7,634 nucleotides of DNA. Origin: Deltaproteobacteria bacterium (GTDB lineage Bacteria; Desulfobacterota; Desulfomonilia; UBA1062). This document shows positions 1 through 7,189 of the stretch, piece after piece. Each line of letters begins with the position of its first letter. Positions within the stretch are counted from its first letter, which is position 1. The notes under the pieces were generated by a model, which searched no databases, was not told the origin of the DNA, and saw only the letters and a program-made list of their open reading frames with translations. A program made the translations under genes and the position numbers. The stretch covers positions 1 to 7,634 of the forward strand of contig QMLJ01000044.1 in assembly GCA_003643935.1 (NCBI GenBank), in the 5' to 3' direction.

Positions 1-414
1 ATCCCCTTTGGTATAGTGGGTGCTTTCTGGGGCCATATGATAATGGGTTACAACCTGCGTATTCTGCGTGTATTCGGTATAGTAGGCCTTGCAGGTGTGG
101 TGGTGAAGGATGCCCTTCTACTGATAAATGAGATAAACAAAAATATGCAAAGAGGCACGGATATGCATGAGGCTATTGTAAGTGGAGGCAAGATCCGTTT
201 CAGGGCAGTAATACTCACAACACTTACTACATTTTTTGGTCTCACACCTATGATCACAGAGAGGAGCCTTCAGGCAAGATTTCTCGTACCCATGGCCATC
301 AGTCTTGGATTTGGTGTGCTGTTTTCCACCTTTATCACCCTTATCCTCGTACCCTGCATGTATGCCATGCTTGAGGACTTAAAGGCCTTGATCCGAAGTA
401 AAGAGACCCAATAA
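1..414 (+). CDS. RND-family (HAE-1/AcrB-like) efflux transporter, C-terminal fragment
   Basis: This is the last 137 codons of a rightward gene whose 5' part lies before the window; the frame is open from base 1 to the TAA at 412-414. RND pumps are inner-membrane proton/drug antiporters that work as trimers with a periplasmic adaptor and an outer-membrane channel. The fragment covers the last three membrane helices. The TM10 segment (fragment residues 24-42) reads VGLAGVVVKDALLLINEIN. It is followed by the cytoplasmic loop and the family hallmark FRAVILTTLTTFFGLTP (about 63-79). Next come ERSLQARFLVPMAISLGFG and a final hydrophobic helix ending in VPCMYAMLED. A charged tail closes the protein. 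Family membership is clear. The substrate cannot be told from this part. No adaptor gene is visible, so any partner genes must lie upstream. It converges on argJ and is not part of the leftward operon. Confidence 0.93.
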   Translation: MPFGIVGAFWGHMIMGYNLRILRVFGIVGLAGVVVKDALLLINEINKNMQRGTDMHEAIVSGGKIRFRAVILTTLTTFFGLTPMITERSLQARFLVPMAISLGFGVLFSTFITLILVPCMYAMLEDLKALIRSKETQ

Positions 415-554
415 TCTTTATCAAGGCATTTTAGGCTTAAAAGTACGCCTCTCAGCTACACCATGCTTCATAACTGGGGTGAAGTTACCCAAGGACAGGG
501 GGAACAGGCCGGGGGAGACAGGCTTTTGTTGAGAGCCAGACCTAATTTTACATA

Positions 555-585
555 ACATATATTATCGGACGTTACATATATTATC
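555..585. repeat. 12-bp direct repeat, 19-bp period, between convergent genes
   Basis: The 12-mer ACATATATTATC occurs at 555-566 and again at 574-585, separated by GGACGTT, so the units are 19 bp apart. A T7 run (587-593) follows, directly before the argJ stop on the other strand. The repeat is exact but short and AT-rich. It could be a tandem-duplication remnant or a paired protein site about two helical turns apart. No function can be assigned from the sequence. Confidence 0.5.
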
Positions 586-594
586 CTTTTTTTA

Positions 595-1743
595 TCATGA
601 CCTGTACTCTGCATTTATATCTACGTACTTGTGCGTGAGATCCGTAGTCCATATAGTGAAACTTCCACTTCCAGATCCAACAGAGATATCAATATGTATG
701 TCTTTACCCTCAAGTGCTGATCTAACATCCTCTTCCTTGTACCCCCCTGCTTCAACCCCCCTTTCAACAACGGGGTGACCTGAAATGTGTATTGATACAC
801 TGCCTGTATCAATGTCCACGCCACTGTAACCTATTGCTGCCATTATCCTGCCCCAGTTTGGATCAGAGCCGTATAACGCTGTTTTTACAAGCAAGGAATT
901 ACCCACGGTCTTGCCCACCTTCCTGGCTTCCTCGTCGGTATCACAACCACTTACATTGATGCGAACAACCTTTGATGCACCTTCACCGTCTTTCACTACC
1001 ATCATAGAGAGTTCCTGTATTACTTCAAATATAGCCTTTTCCACTCCTTCAAGCTCTGCATGCAACATGTTGGAGCTGAGTGCAATGAGGGTATCATTCG
1101 TGGATGTGTCACCATCCACTGTTATTGCATTAAAGGTGGTCCTAACAGCATCCTTGATTGTACGTTCGAGATCTCCCCTTTCCATGATCGCATCTGTTAT
1201 TACAATGGCAAGGGTGGTTGCCATGTCAGGTGCTATCATGCCAGATCCTTTTGCAACACCTAGTATGCATGCCTGTCCTACCTTCCTTGATGCTATCTTT
1301 GGGAAGGTATCTGTGGTCATCATGGACCTTGCAAATGTGTCCACGTTGTCTCCAAGTCCCCTTGCAAGGGTATCCAGCTTGCTCAACATCTTATCAACCG
1401 GTAGCCTCACGCCTATGACACCTGTAGAGAGCGGTATCACCTCGTCTGCATCAATCTTGAGCCTTGAGGCAACAGCAGCCATAAGTCTCTTGGCATCATC
1501 CAGCCCGGCCTCTCCAGTGCACGCATTTGCATTACCTGAGTTCGCCAGGACAGCACGTACTACTCCTCTTTTTACCAGGTCCATGCCGATGAGGACAGGT
1601 GCTGCCTTGACCCTGTTTCTTGTAAATACACCGCAAAGACTTGCCTTGGTATTGCAGTATAATAGGCCTATGTCATTCTTGGGGCTTGAGGTTCCGTCTA
1701 TGTCGGCATTTGCCGCGGAAAAGGAAAACCCCCTGGGGATCAC
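595..1743 (-). CDS. argJ: Bifunctional ornithine acetyltransferase / N-acetylglutamate synthase ArgJ
   Basis: ArgJ moves the acetyl group from N-acetylornithine to glutamate, releasing ornithine and recycling acetylglutamate in cytoplasmic arginine synthesis. Bifunctional members also make acetylglutamate from acetyl-CoA. Known members cut themselves between Ala and Thr to give two chains. Here the site is in [20 protein letters not shown], with the cut expected at A175/T176 and Thr176 as the nucleophile. The oxyanion-hole pair Thr107-Gly108 sits in PLSTGVIG. The usual C-terminus is present ([18 protein letters not shown]), so the protein is complete at 382 residues, normal for the family. 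I chose the GTG at 1743-1741: it overlaps the secA stop as GTGA and has GGGAG six bases upstream. A TTG six codons earlier (1761) is open but lacks that spacing. Whether the enzyme is mono- or bifunctional cannot be read with certainty from the sequence. It appears to be the last gene of the operon. Confidence 0.96.
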   Translation of the reverse strand: MIPRGFSFSAANADIDGTSSPKNDIGLLYCNTKASLCGVFTRNRVKAAPVLIGMDLVKRGVVRAVLANSGNANACTGEAGLDDAKRLMAAVASRLKIDADEVIPLSTGVIGVRLPVDKMLSKLDTLARGLGDNVDTFARSMMTTDTFPKIASRKVGQACILGVAKGSGMIAPDMATTLAIVITDAIMERGDLERTIKDAVRTTFNAITVDGDTSTNDTLIALSSNMLHAELEGVEKAIFEVIQELSMMVVKDGEGASKVVRINVSGCDTDEEARKVGKTVGNSLLVKTALYGSDPNWGRIMAAIGYSGVDIDTGSVSIHISGHPVVERGVEAGGYKEEDVRSALEGKDIHIDISVGSGSGSFTIWTTDLTHKYVDINAEYRS

Positions 1744-4370
1744 TTGTTTCTCCCGCAGCAATACTTGTATTTCTTACCAGACCCGCACGGGCACGGATCG
1801 TTTCTCCCTATCTTCTTTCCCTCTCTCTTTACTGTGACACCCTTCTCTACAGGGCCACGACCCAGCTGCATCCTCTGCTTTCTCTCCTTCTTGGTGAGAT
1901 GGCTTACATCCTCCTCGGTCTGTATCTGTATCTTGAATATCCTCTCGACCGAGAGCTCCTTCATCCTGGATATCATCTCCATGAACATATCAAAGCCTTC
2001 TCTCTGGTATTCCCTCAAGGGATCCTTCTGACCATACCCCCTCAAGCCTATACCTTCTCTCAGGTGATCCATGGAGAGCAGGTGGTCCTTCCACAGGTTA
2101 TCAAGGGTAATGAGGAGTATCTGGCGTTCCACCATCCTCATCACCTCGGGTGAAAACTCTTGCTCCCTCCTGTCGTAGAGCTCCTTTATTTCCTCGAATA
2201 TGCGATCCTTGAGATCGTCTCTTGTCATGCCCTTGTCTGGCACCAGGCCAAGGTCAAGCCCGAACATGTTCTTGAGCCTTGTTCTCAAGCCATCCATGTC
2301 CCATTCATTGGTAGCACCCTTTTCAGGTATATAGTCTGCCACCATGCCATCAAGGACCTCGTATATCATGTCTTCCACAAATTCCCGCGAGTTCTCCTCG
2401 GAGAGGATCCTCCTTCTCTCGGTATATACGATCTCGCGCTGTTTGTTCATTACATCATCGTATTCCAACAGCTGCTTCCTGATGTCAAAATTCCTTGCCT
2501 CAACCTTTCTCTGCGCATTCTCAATACTCTTGCTTATTATCGGATGCTCTATGGGCTCGTTGTCAGGCACACCGAGCTTCTCCATGATGGACGCAATCTT
2601 CTCCGAGCCAAATATCCTTAGCAGGTCGTCTTCCAGCGAAAGAAAGAACCTGGATTCACCCGGGTCTCCCTGCCTGCCAGAACGGCCTCGCAACTGGTTG
2701 TCAATACGCCTGCTTTCGTGACGTTCGGTCCCAAGTATGAATAATCCCCCTGCCTTTACAACATCTTCATGCTCTTCTGCACACTGCTTCCTGAACTTCT
2801 CAAGCAGTTCCTTGTAATCCTCTGAATCGGCATCTGCTTTCTGCCTTGCAAGAAATTCCGGGTTGCCACCCAGTACTATATCTGTCCCCCTTCCTGCCAT
2901 GTTTGTCGCTATGGTCACAGCACCTTTTCTCCCAGCCTGCGCAACTATCTCTGCTTCCCGCTCGTGGTGCTTCGCGTTTAGTACGTGGTGCTGTATACCC
3001 TTTCTCTTGAGCATACTGGAGACTTTTTCTGAATTCTCAATGGATATGGTACCAACAAGTACTGGCTGACCCTTCTTGTGGCATTCCTCTATCTGTCGTA
3101 CCACACTCCTGTACTTTTCTTTCTCGGTCTTGTATATTACATCAGGATGATCTTTCCTTATCATGGGCTTGTTCGTAGGTACGACTATCACATCAAGATC
3201 GTATATCTTCTTGAATTCAACGGCCTCTGTCTCGGCAGTACCTGTCATGCCTGCAAGCTTTTCGTACATCCTGAAGTAGTTCTGGAATGTTATTGATGCC
3301 AAGGTCTGGTTTTCATTCTTTACCTTGATGCCTTCCTTTGCCTCAAGTGCCTGGTGCAGGCCCTCTGAATACCGCCTTCCTGGCATCAACCTTCCGGTAA
3401 ACTCGTCTACAATAATAACCTCGCCTTCCTTGACCACGTAGTCCACATCCTTAGAGAAGAGCAGATGTGCCTTCAGTGCCTGGTTAAGATGATGGACCGT
3501 TTCAAACTCAGACGGATCAAAAAGCGAGTCCTTGCCTAGAATCTCTTGTATTACATCTATACCCTTCTCAGTAAGCACAACCGTGTTGCTCTTCTCATCC
3601 TTGCTGTATAATTCTTCCCTATCCTTTCTCTTGAGTAATTTAACAATGGCCTCGTTTGCCTCGTAATACTTTGATGTCGATTCCTCTGCAGGTCCTGATA
3701 TTATAAGGGGTGTCCTGGCCTCATCAATGAGTATGGAATCCACCTCATCCACTATTGCATAGTAAAAATCTCTCTGGACATAATCCTCTATGGAGAACTT
3801 CATATTGTCCCGCAGGTAATCAAACCCGAATTCATTGTTGGTACCGTAGGTTATATCCGCGTTATAGGCCTTTCTCCTGTCACTGTCATCCATACCGTGC
3901 ACTATGACGCCCACGTCAAGACCCAGGAATTTATATATATGGCCCATCCACTCTGCATCCCTTTTTGCAAGATAATCATTGACTGTAACCACATGGACCC
4001 CCCTGCCTGTAAGGGCATTGAGATAAACAGGCATGGTGGCCACCAGGGTCTTACCTTCACCGGTCTTCATCTCTGCTATTTTCCCCTGGTGCAGTACTAT
4101 CCCTCCCAATAGCTGTACGTCGAAAGGCCTCATTCCAAGTGTCCTGAGTGCAACTTCCCTTACCAGTGCAAATGCCTCTGGGAGAAGTTCATCTAGGTGA
4201 GCTCCTTGCGCTACCTTCTCTTTTAGCACAGGTGTCATGGCCTTGAGTTCATCATCACTCATGGCCTTGAATCTTGGCTCCAGGGAGTTTATCTGCTCAA
4301 CTGAAGACGATAATCTCTTCAGCTCCCTGTCATTCTTGCTTCCAAATATCTTTAAGAGTACTCCAAACAT
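1740..4370 (-). CDS. secA: Preprotein translocase ATPase SecA
   Basis: SecA is the ATP-driven motor that pushes unfolded preproteins through the SecYEG channel at the inner membrane. The 876-residue protein has the full domain order. NBD1 carries the [10 protein letters not shown] segment (81-90), Walker A MKTGEGKT (101-108), the DEVD box (208-211) and [12 protein letters not shown] (215-226). The preprotein-binding domain lies at roughly 227-370. NBD2 carries [13 protein letters not shown] (490-502) and the arginine-finger region [13 protein letters not shown] (559-571). The helical scaffold follows (about 621-645), then the two-helix-finger and wing region. The C-terminal SEC-C zinc motif is [13 protein letters not shown], with ligands C860, C862, C871 and C872, in the SecB/lipid-binding tail. 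The ATG at 4370 has AGGAG five bases upstream. The stop overlaps the argJ start by four bases. It is a typical, intact, essential gene. The gap to the upstream M23 gene is 60 nt and may hold a promoter. Confidence 0.99.
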   Translation of the reverse strand: MFGVLLKIFGSKNDRELKRLSSSVEQINSLEPRFKAMSDDELKAMTPVLKEKVAQGAHLDELLPEAFALVREVALRTLGMRPFDVQLLGGIVLHQGKIAEMKTGEGKTLVATMPVYLNALTGRGVHVVTVNDYLAKRDAEWMGHIYKFLGLDVGVIVHGMDDSDRRKAYNADITYGTNNEFGFDYLRDNMKFSIEDYVQRDFYYAIVDEVDSILIDEARTPLIISGPAEESTSKYYEANEAIVKLLKRKDREELYSKDEKSNTVVLTEKGIDVIQEILGKDSLFDPSEFETVHHLNQALKAHLLFSKDVDYVVKEGEVIIVDEFTGRLMPGRRYSEGLHQALEAKEGIKVKNENQTLASITFQNYFRMYEKLAGMTGTAETEAVEFKKIYDLDVIVVPTNKPMIRKDHPDVIYKTEKEKYRSVVRQIEECHKKGQPVLVGTISIENSEKVSSMLKRKGIQHHVLNAKHHEREAEIVAQAGRKGAVTIATNMAGRGTDIVLGGNPEFLARQKADADSEDYKELLEKFRKQCAEEHEDVVKAGGLFILGTERHESRRIDNQLRGRSGRQGDPGESRFFLSLEDDLLRIFGSEKIASIMEKLGVPDNEPIEHPIISKSIENAQRKVEARNFDIRKQLLEYDDVMNKQREIVYTERRRILSEENSREFVEDMIYEVLDGMVADYIPEKGATNEWDMDGLRTRLKNMFGLDLGLVPDKGMTRDDLKDRIFEEIKELYDRREQEFSPEVMRMVERQILLITLDNLWKDHLLSMDHLREGIGLRGYGQKDPLREYQREGFDMFMEMISRMKELSVERIFKIQIQTEEDVSHLTKKERKQRMQLGRGPVEKGVTVKREGKKIGRNDPCPCGSGKKYKYCCGRNK
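1744..1754 (-). promoter_or_regulatory. argJ ribosome binding site inside the secA 3' end
   Basis: Read on the minus strand, GGGAG (1754-1750) is followed by the spacer AAACAA and then GTG (1743-1741). The site lies in the codons for the last Gly-Arg-Asn-Lys of SecA, just after its zinc-binding cysteines. It decides the argJ start in favour of GTG over the upstream TTG. It also means argJ can be read by ribosomes finishing secA, so the two are probably translationally coupled (inference). Confidence 0.7.
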
Positions 4371-4406
4371 GGTGGCTCCTTGGTTTCGTGGTGAGGGAAT
4401 AGTAGT

Positions 4407-4439
4407 CTAATAATTAGTAAACGATAGGGATTATTTCAA
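4407..4439 (-). promoter_or_regulatory. Possible secA promoter overlapping the M23 stop codon
   Basis: On the minus strand TTGAAA (4439-4434), which is also the last Leu-Lys codons of the M23 gene, lies 17 nt before the AT-rich TAATTA (4416-4411). The latter sits in a small palindrome, CTAATTATTAG (4417-4407). The -35 match is good and the -10 match is poor. A start near 4404 would give a leader of roughly 34 nt before the secA ATG. This is pattern matching only. Confidence 0.22.
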
Positions 4440-5339
4440 CATATATCTTTTCGGATTTACGTGTATGCCATTCACAAGTACCTCGTAATGAAGGTGAGGA
4501 CCAGTGGAACGACCTGAATCACCTTCATAGCCTATCTTCTGGCCCCTACTAACGATCTGGCCTACTTTGACACAGACGCTCTTAAGGTGCCCGTATCTGG
4601 TCACAAGACCAAAGCCATGGTTTATTATGAGAAAATTACCATACCCCCCGTTTCGGCCATAGAACGTTACCACCCCATCAGCAGGTGCATATATGGGGCT
4701 TCCATACCGTGCGGCTATATCAACACCCTCGTGAAATTCCCTCTTGCCTGTAAACGGAGACACACGCCAACCAAACGGCGAAGTAAGCCAACCCCTCAAC
4801 GGCCAGATTGAAGGCGTATGAGCCATTATGGAACGCCTCCTCTCAAGTCCTGCGAGTAGCCGCTTAGATATCTCTTCTTCTATTCTTACGCTATCACCAA
4901 GGTCCTTGATATGAGAATGAAGGGCTCTAGCCAGCATCTTCTCACTGATGGGCTCACGCACGCTCAAAAGGTTTATCCCACCTCCACCTCCACCAATACC
5001 GATTATCCCTTCCCTGCCCTTTAAAGTGATATTTGCAACCTCGCTCAAGTGCCTGTTATACGCACTAAGCTCCCTGACCTCACGGTCAAGGGAAGAGACC
5101 TTCTTTGCTAGAACGGCCAGCTGTCTAGCCTGATCCCTGTTTTCTTTTCTCAGGTTAGATAGCATGGAAAATTGTGACCTCATTGTATAAAGCCTATAAC
5201 CAGAATAGGCACTGAATATGGCCAGGCCAATGAGAAATACAACCAGAATCTCGGCAACAAAGGGAGACAGCCTTACCTTCTTGGGCCCGCCATCACTTCC
5301 CTTGAGTATCAGTATTGTCCACTTTGATTGTATTGACAT
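4431..5339 (-). CDS. Membrane-anchored M23 (LytM) family metallopeptidase
   Basis: M23 peptidases cut peptide cross-links of peptidoglycan, or as inactive forms activate amidases. Counting from the ATG, the 302-residue protein has a short basic N-terminus, one membrane helix (about 28-46, FVAEILVVFLIGLAIFSAY) and a coiled coil (about 53-103). A linker with six glycines in a row follows (116-121), then a helical stretch and a C-terminal LytM domain from about 180. The zinc and catalytic residues are all present: H203 and D207 in HEGVD, H251 in RYGHL, and H282 and H284 in GPHLHYEV. The domain should therefore be active in the periplasm. The coding region ends in TAA directly before the secA gap. 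I chose ATG 5339, two bases after the tldE stop; a GTG at 5342 would add one residue and overlap that stop by one base. No strong Shine-Dalgarno sequence is seen, so coupling to tldE is likely. The substrate bond is unknown. Confidence 0.94.
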   Translation of the reverse strand: MSIQSKWTILILKGSDGGPKKVRLSPFVAEILVVFLIGLAIFSAYSGYRLYTMRSQFSMLSNLRKENRDQARQLAVLAKKVSSLDREVRELSAYNRHLSEVANITLKGREGIIGIGGGGGGINLLSVREPISEKMLARALHSHIKDLGDSVRIEEEISKRLLAGLERRRSIMAHTPSIWPLRGWLTSPFGWRVSPFTGKREFHEGVDIAARYGSPIYAPADGVVTFYGRNGGYGNFLIINHGFGLVTRYGHLKSVCVKVGQIVSRGQKIGYEGDSGRSTGPHLHYEVLVNGIHVNPKRYMLK

Positions 5340-5341
5340 CA

Positions 5342-6667
5342 CTATTTACCGCTTATGTCTATTGTATCAACCACGAAAGATGGCGTGGACACACTTCCAA
5401 ACCCCCTTGAATCATTGCCCACAGCCAGTATCCTCGAGAGCATATCATAAATGTTACCCGATATAGCAGCTTCCCTGACCGGATAAATAGCCTCACCTCT
5501 TTCCAGTATAAAGCCGTTTACTCCCACCGAGAATTCACCTGTTATAGAATCGGCCGTATGCATACCCATAATATCGGTAATCTTGAAGACCGTCTTTAAC
5601 CCTTGCAAAATCTCTTCCAGGCCATCTCCAGACGGTTCCAGGCAGAGGTGTCTTACGGCGAGTAGCGGTATGTCCCTGTAATTGGAACGTACAGAATTAC
5701 CAGTGGACTCCTTACCACTGAACATGCCCCAGTACGTATTGTACACGAACCCTTTCAACACCCCGTCCTCAACAAGTACATTTCTACGTGATGGAACGCC
5801 CTCGCCATCAAAGCTTGAAGCATCTGATGCACCTGTTACGGTCGGATCATCCACAATCACTATACCAGGAGAAAAAATCCTCTTCCCAAGCTTATCCGCC
5901 AAGTATGACTTACCTTTTGCTACAGCCTCTCCTGAAAAAGACCCCGCCATGTACGAGAGAAATTCTGCCGCCGAGTTTCTGTCGAACAAGGCAGGCATCC
6001 TTGTTGTGTTAATATGTTTCGCACCAAGCATGCCAACAGCCATGTTTGCTGCACGCCTGCCAACTTCTCTAACGTCAAGCCCATCTATAAAGTGGGACTG
6101 GTCAAAGTCAAAGCCTGCCTGAACATCAGAGTCTTCGGCTGCAGTTACCATTATAGACGCCCTTAATAACGTTGTTTTTGAAGACGCATCAATCCCCTTG
6201 GAATTCACAATCCGAATGACCTTGTGTGCCCTGGAAAAGGATGCCTTCCTTACCTTGTTTACCCTAGGATCAGTTTCAAAGGCAGATGTTTCAAGTTCTA
6301 TGGCCCTTTCAATGCAGTACTCGGCATCTATGGCCTCTACGTCTTCATCGTATGCATTAACATCCGTGTACTCACCACTAGGCCCTGGTATTACATTGTA
6401 TGGATCCGTGAACTGGCTCTTGGCTGAAGCAAGGGCAGATTCTACAAGGTTGTCATCCGGCTCATCGCCGTAAGCAAAACCAAAGGCACCTCCCCGGACA
6501 ACCCTGAGACCTATGCCCGACTCTCTTGACCTGCTAAGGCTGTTAAGACTCTTGGTCTTTGACTCTGCATTGATGAAATCCGTTGCTGAAACAAAGATCT
6601 CGAACTCATCGACTTTCCTTTTCTTTAGCAGGCTCAACATCCGCTCTATCTTATCTTCCAATTCCAT
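5342..6667 (-). CDS. tldE: TldE/PmbA, non-catalytic partner of the TldD metalloprotease
   Basis: TldE (PmbA) pairs with TldD to form a zinc protease that removes the microcin B17 leader peptide and degrades CcdA in E. coli. Only TldD carries the HExxxH zinc site. This 441-residue protein fits TldE: no HExxxH can be found. The family's conserved C-terminal half is present, including SSFDGEGVPSRRNVLVEDG (about 285-303), KGFVYNTYWG (about 305-314) and a GEFSVGVNGFILERGE segment (about 377-392). Length is normal for the family. The start is uncertain: ATG 6667 has GGTGGGG directly upstream, while GTG 6676 and GTG 6673 are in frame but have no better signal. The TAG stop at 5344-5342 abuts the M23 start. 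No tldD is in the window, so the partner must be elsewhere, if the organism has one. The natural substrate here is unknown. Confidence 0.93.
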   Translation of the reverse strand: MELEDKIERMLSLLKKRKVDEFEIFVSATDFINAESKTKSLNSLSRSRESGIGLRVVRGGAFGFAYGDEPDDNLVESALASAKSQFTDPYNVIPGPSGEYTDVNAYDEDVEAIDAEYCIERAIELETSAFETDPRVNKVRKASFSRAHKVIRIVNSKGIDASSKTTLLRASIMVTAAEDSDVQAGFDFDQSHFIDGLDVREVGRRAANMAVGMLGAKHINTTRMPALFDRNSAAEFLSYMAGSFSGEAVAKGKSYLADKLGKRIFSPGIVIVDDPTVTGASDASSFDGEGVPSRRNVLVEDGVLKGFVYNTYWGMFSGKESTGNSVRSNYRDIPLLAVRHLCLEPSGDGLEEILQGLKTVFKITDIMGMHTADSITGEFSVGVNGFILERGEAIYPVREAAISGNIYDMLSRILAVGNDSRGFGSVSTPSFVVDTIDISGK

Positions 6668-6683
6668 CCCCACCACGGGACAT

Positions 6684-6712
6684 AATTAACAGTAAAAATA
6701 AGGCCATGGCAA
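6684..6712 (-). promoter_or_regulatory. Possible promoter before tldE
   Basis: On the minus strand TTGCCA (6712-6707) matches five of six consensus -35 bases and lies 17 nt before TTAATT (6689-6684), a weak -10. Transcription starting about seven bases further on would begin at or next to the GTG/ATG starts of tldE, giving an almost leaderless message. The -10 is poor and the site overlaps a weak hairpin, so the call is tentative. Confidence 0.18.
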
Positions 6713-6717
6713 GCCCT
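6694..6717 (-). terminator. Weak hairpin plus T-run between the GNAT gene and tldE
   Basis: On the minus strand AGGGC (6717-6713) can pair with GCCTT (6704-6700) around an eight-base loop, with one G-U pair. It is followed by ATTTTT (T-run 6698-6694). The stem is only five base pairs, so it would at best be a leaky terminator or attenuator inside the operon. Confidence 0.2.
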
Positions 6718-6732
6718 TTTTCACAGGTAGTC

Positions 6733-7182
6733 CTACAGGTGCAATGTCATGGCAATTTCTCTGCATTCAGGAAAATAGGGACAGTTAATGCAATCCTCCC
6801 ATATCTTGTGAGGCAGGCTTGATTTTTCCACCTCCTTGAACCCGAGCTTTTCAAAGAACTCGGGCACATACGTAAGTGCAAACACCTCCCTCAACTCTAT
6901 GTCCCTTGCCTCTTCTATGCAGGCACTAACCATGGAAGAGCCAAGACCCTTGCCTTGATCCTCTTTCTTGACAACAAGTGTCCGTATTTCGCCAAGGTCC
7001 TCCCAGAATATCTTGAGGGCGCAGCAGGCAACTATCTCGCCGGAAGATTCCATCACCCAGAAATCCCTGAGCGACCTGTACAGCATATTCAGAGAGACAG
7101 GTAGTATCACCCTTTGCCTGGCAAAGGGTTCAATCAGTCTTTTCACTGGAAGAACATCCCGTATCTTGGCCTTTCTTATCAT
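6733..7182 (-). CDS. GNAT acetyltransferase, short ArgA-type (probable N-acetylglutamate synthase)
   Basis: This 149-residue single-domain GNAT protein resembles the short N-acetylglutamate synthases typified by M. tuberculosis Rv2747, which acetylate glutamate (or glutamine) with acetyl-CoA as the first step of arginine synthesis. They lack the kinase-like domain of classical ArgA. Visible features are the N-terminal IRKAKIRDV strand, DFWVMESSGEIVACCAL (40-56), the EDLGEIRTL stretch (61-69) and the acetyl-CoA pyrophosphate loop QGKGLG (76-81). ALTYVPEFFEKLGF (102-115) follows. The family-typical tail LPHKIWEDCINCPYFPEC (123-140) has cysteines at 131, 134 and 140. That CxxC-x5-C group could bind metal or sense redox state, which is unproven. 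The ATG at 7182 lies seven bases after the recN stop. AGGG near the start is close for a good Shine-Dalgarno sequence, so coupling to recN is likely. The GNAT assignment is firm; acetylglutamate as product is inferred from family likeness and from argJ in the same operon. Confidence 0.88.
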   Translation of the reverse strand: MIRKAKIRDVLPVKRLIEPFARQRVILPVSLNMLYRSLRDFWVMESSGEIVACCALKIFWEDLGEIRTLVVKKEDQGKGLGSSMVSACIEEARDIELREVFALTYVPEFFEKLGFKEVEKSSLPHKIWEDCINCPYFPECREIAMTLHL

Positions 7183-7189
7183 GTCCCTT

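Noticed and set aside
521..537. GGCTTTT/GAGAGCC hairpin as a terminator for the RND gene
   Set aside because: The stem relies on G-U pairs and is not followed by a T-run at the right distance, so I do not call it a terminator.
567..593. GGA/TCC stem before the T7 run as a plus-strand intrinsic terminator
   Set aside because: Only three outer pairs form and the interior does not pair, so the T-run lacks a real stem.
415..594. tRNA, small RNA gene or mobile-element remnant between the convergent genes
   Set aside because: No cloverleaf, conserved RNA motif, transposase fragment or terminal inverted repeat could be recognised in this 180-nt gap.
1744..1761. TTG at 1761 as the argJ start
   Set aside because: It would add six residues encoded within the SecA tail, and the well-spaced GGGAG lies downstream of it, pointing to the GTG at 1743.
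911..1837. A 308-codon open frame on the plus strand opposite argJ and the end of secA
   Set aside because: It is antisense to two genes with unmistakable family motifs. Its translation is Ser/Ala/Pro-rich with no recognisable domain, as expected for a shadow frame.
4371..4440. SecM-like arrest or a Shine-Dalgarno-sequestering hairpin controlling secA from the upstream exported protein
   Set aside because: The M23 C-terminus shows no arrest-type sequence. I could not find a stretch in the 60-nt gap that pairs well with the secA AGGAG.
5682..6122. A 146-codon plus-strand open frame opposite tldE
   Set aside because: It lies wholly inside tldE, has no family likeness and no ribosome site I can support.
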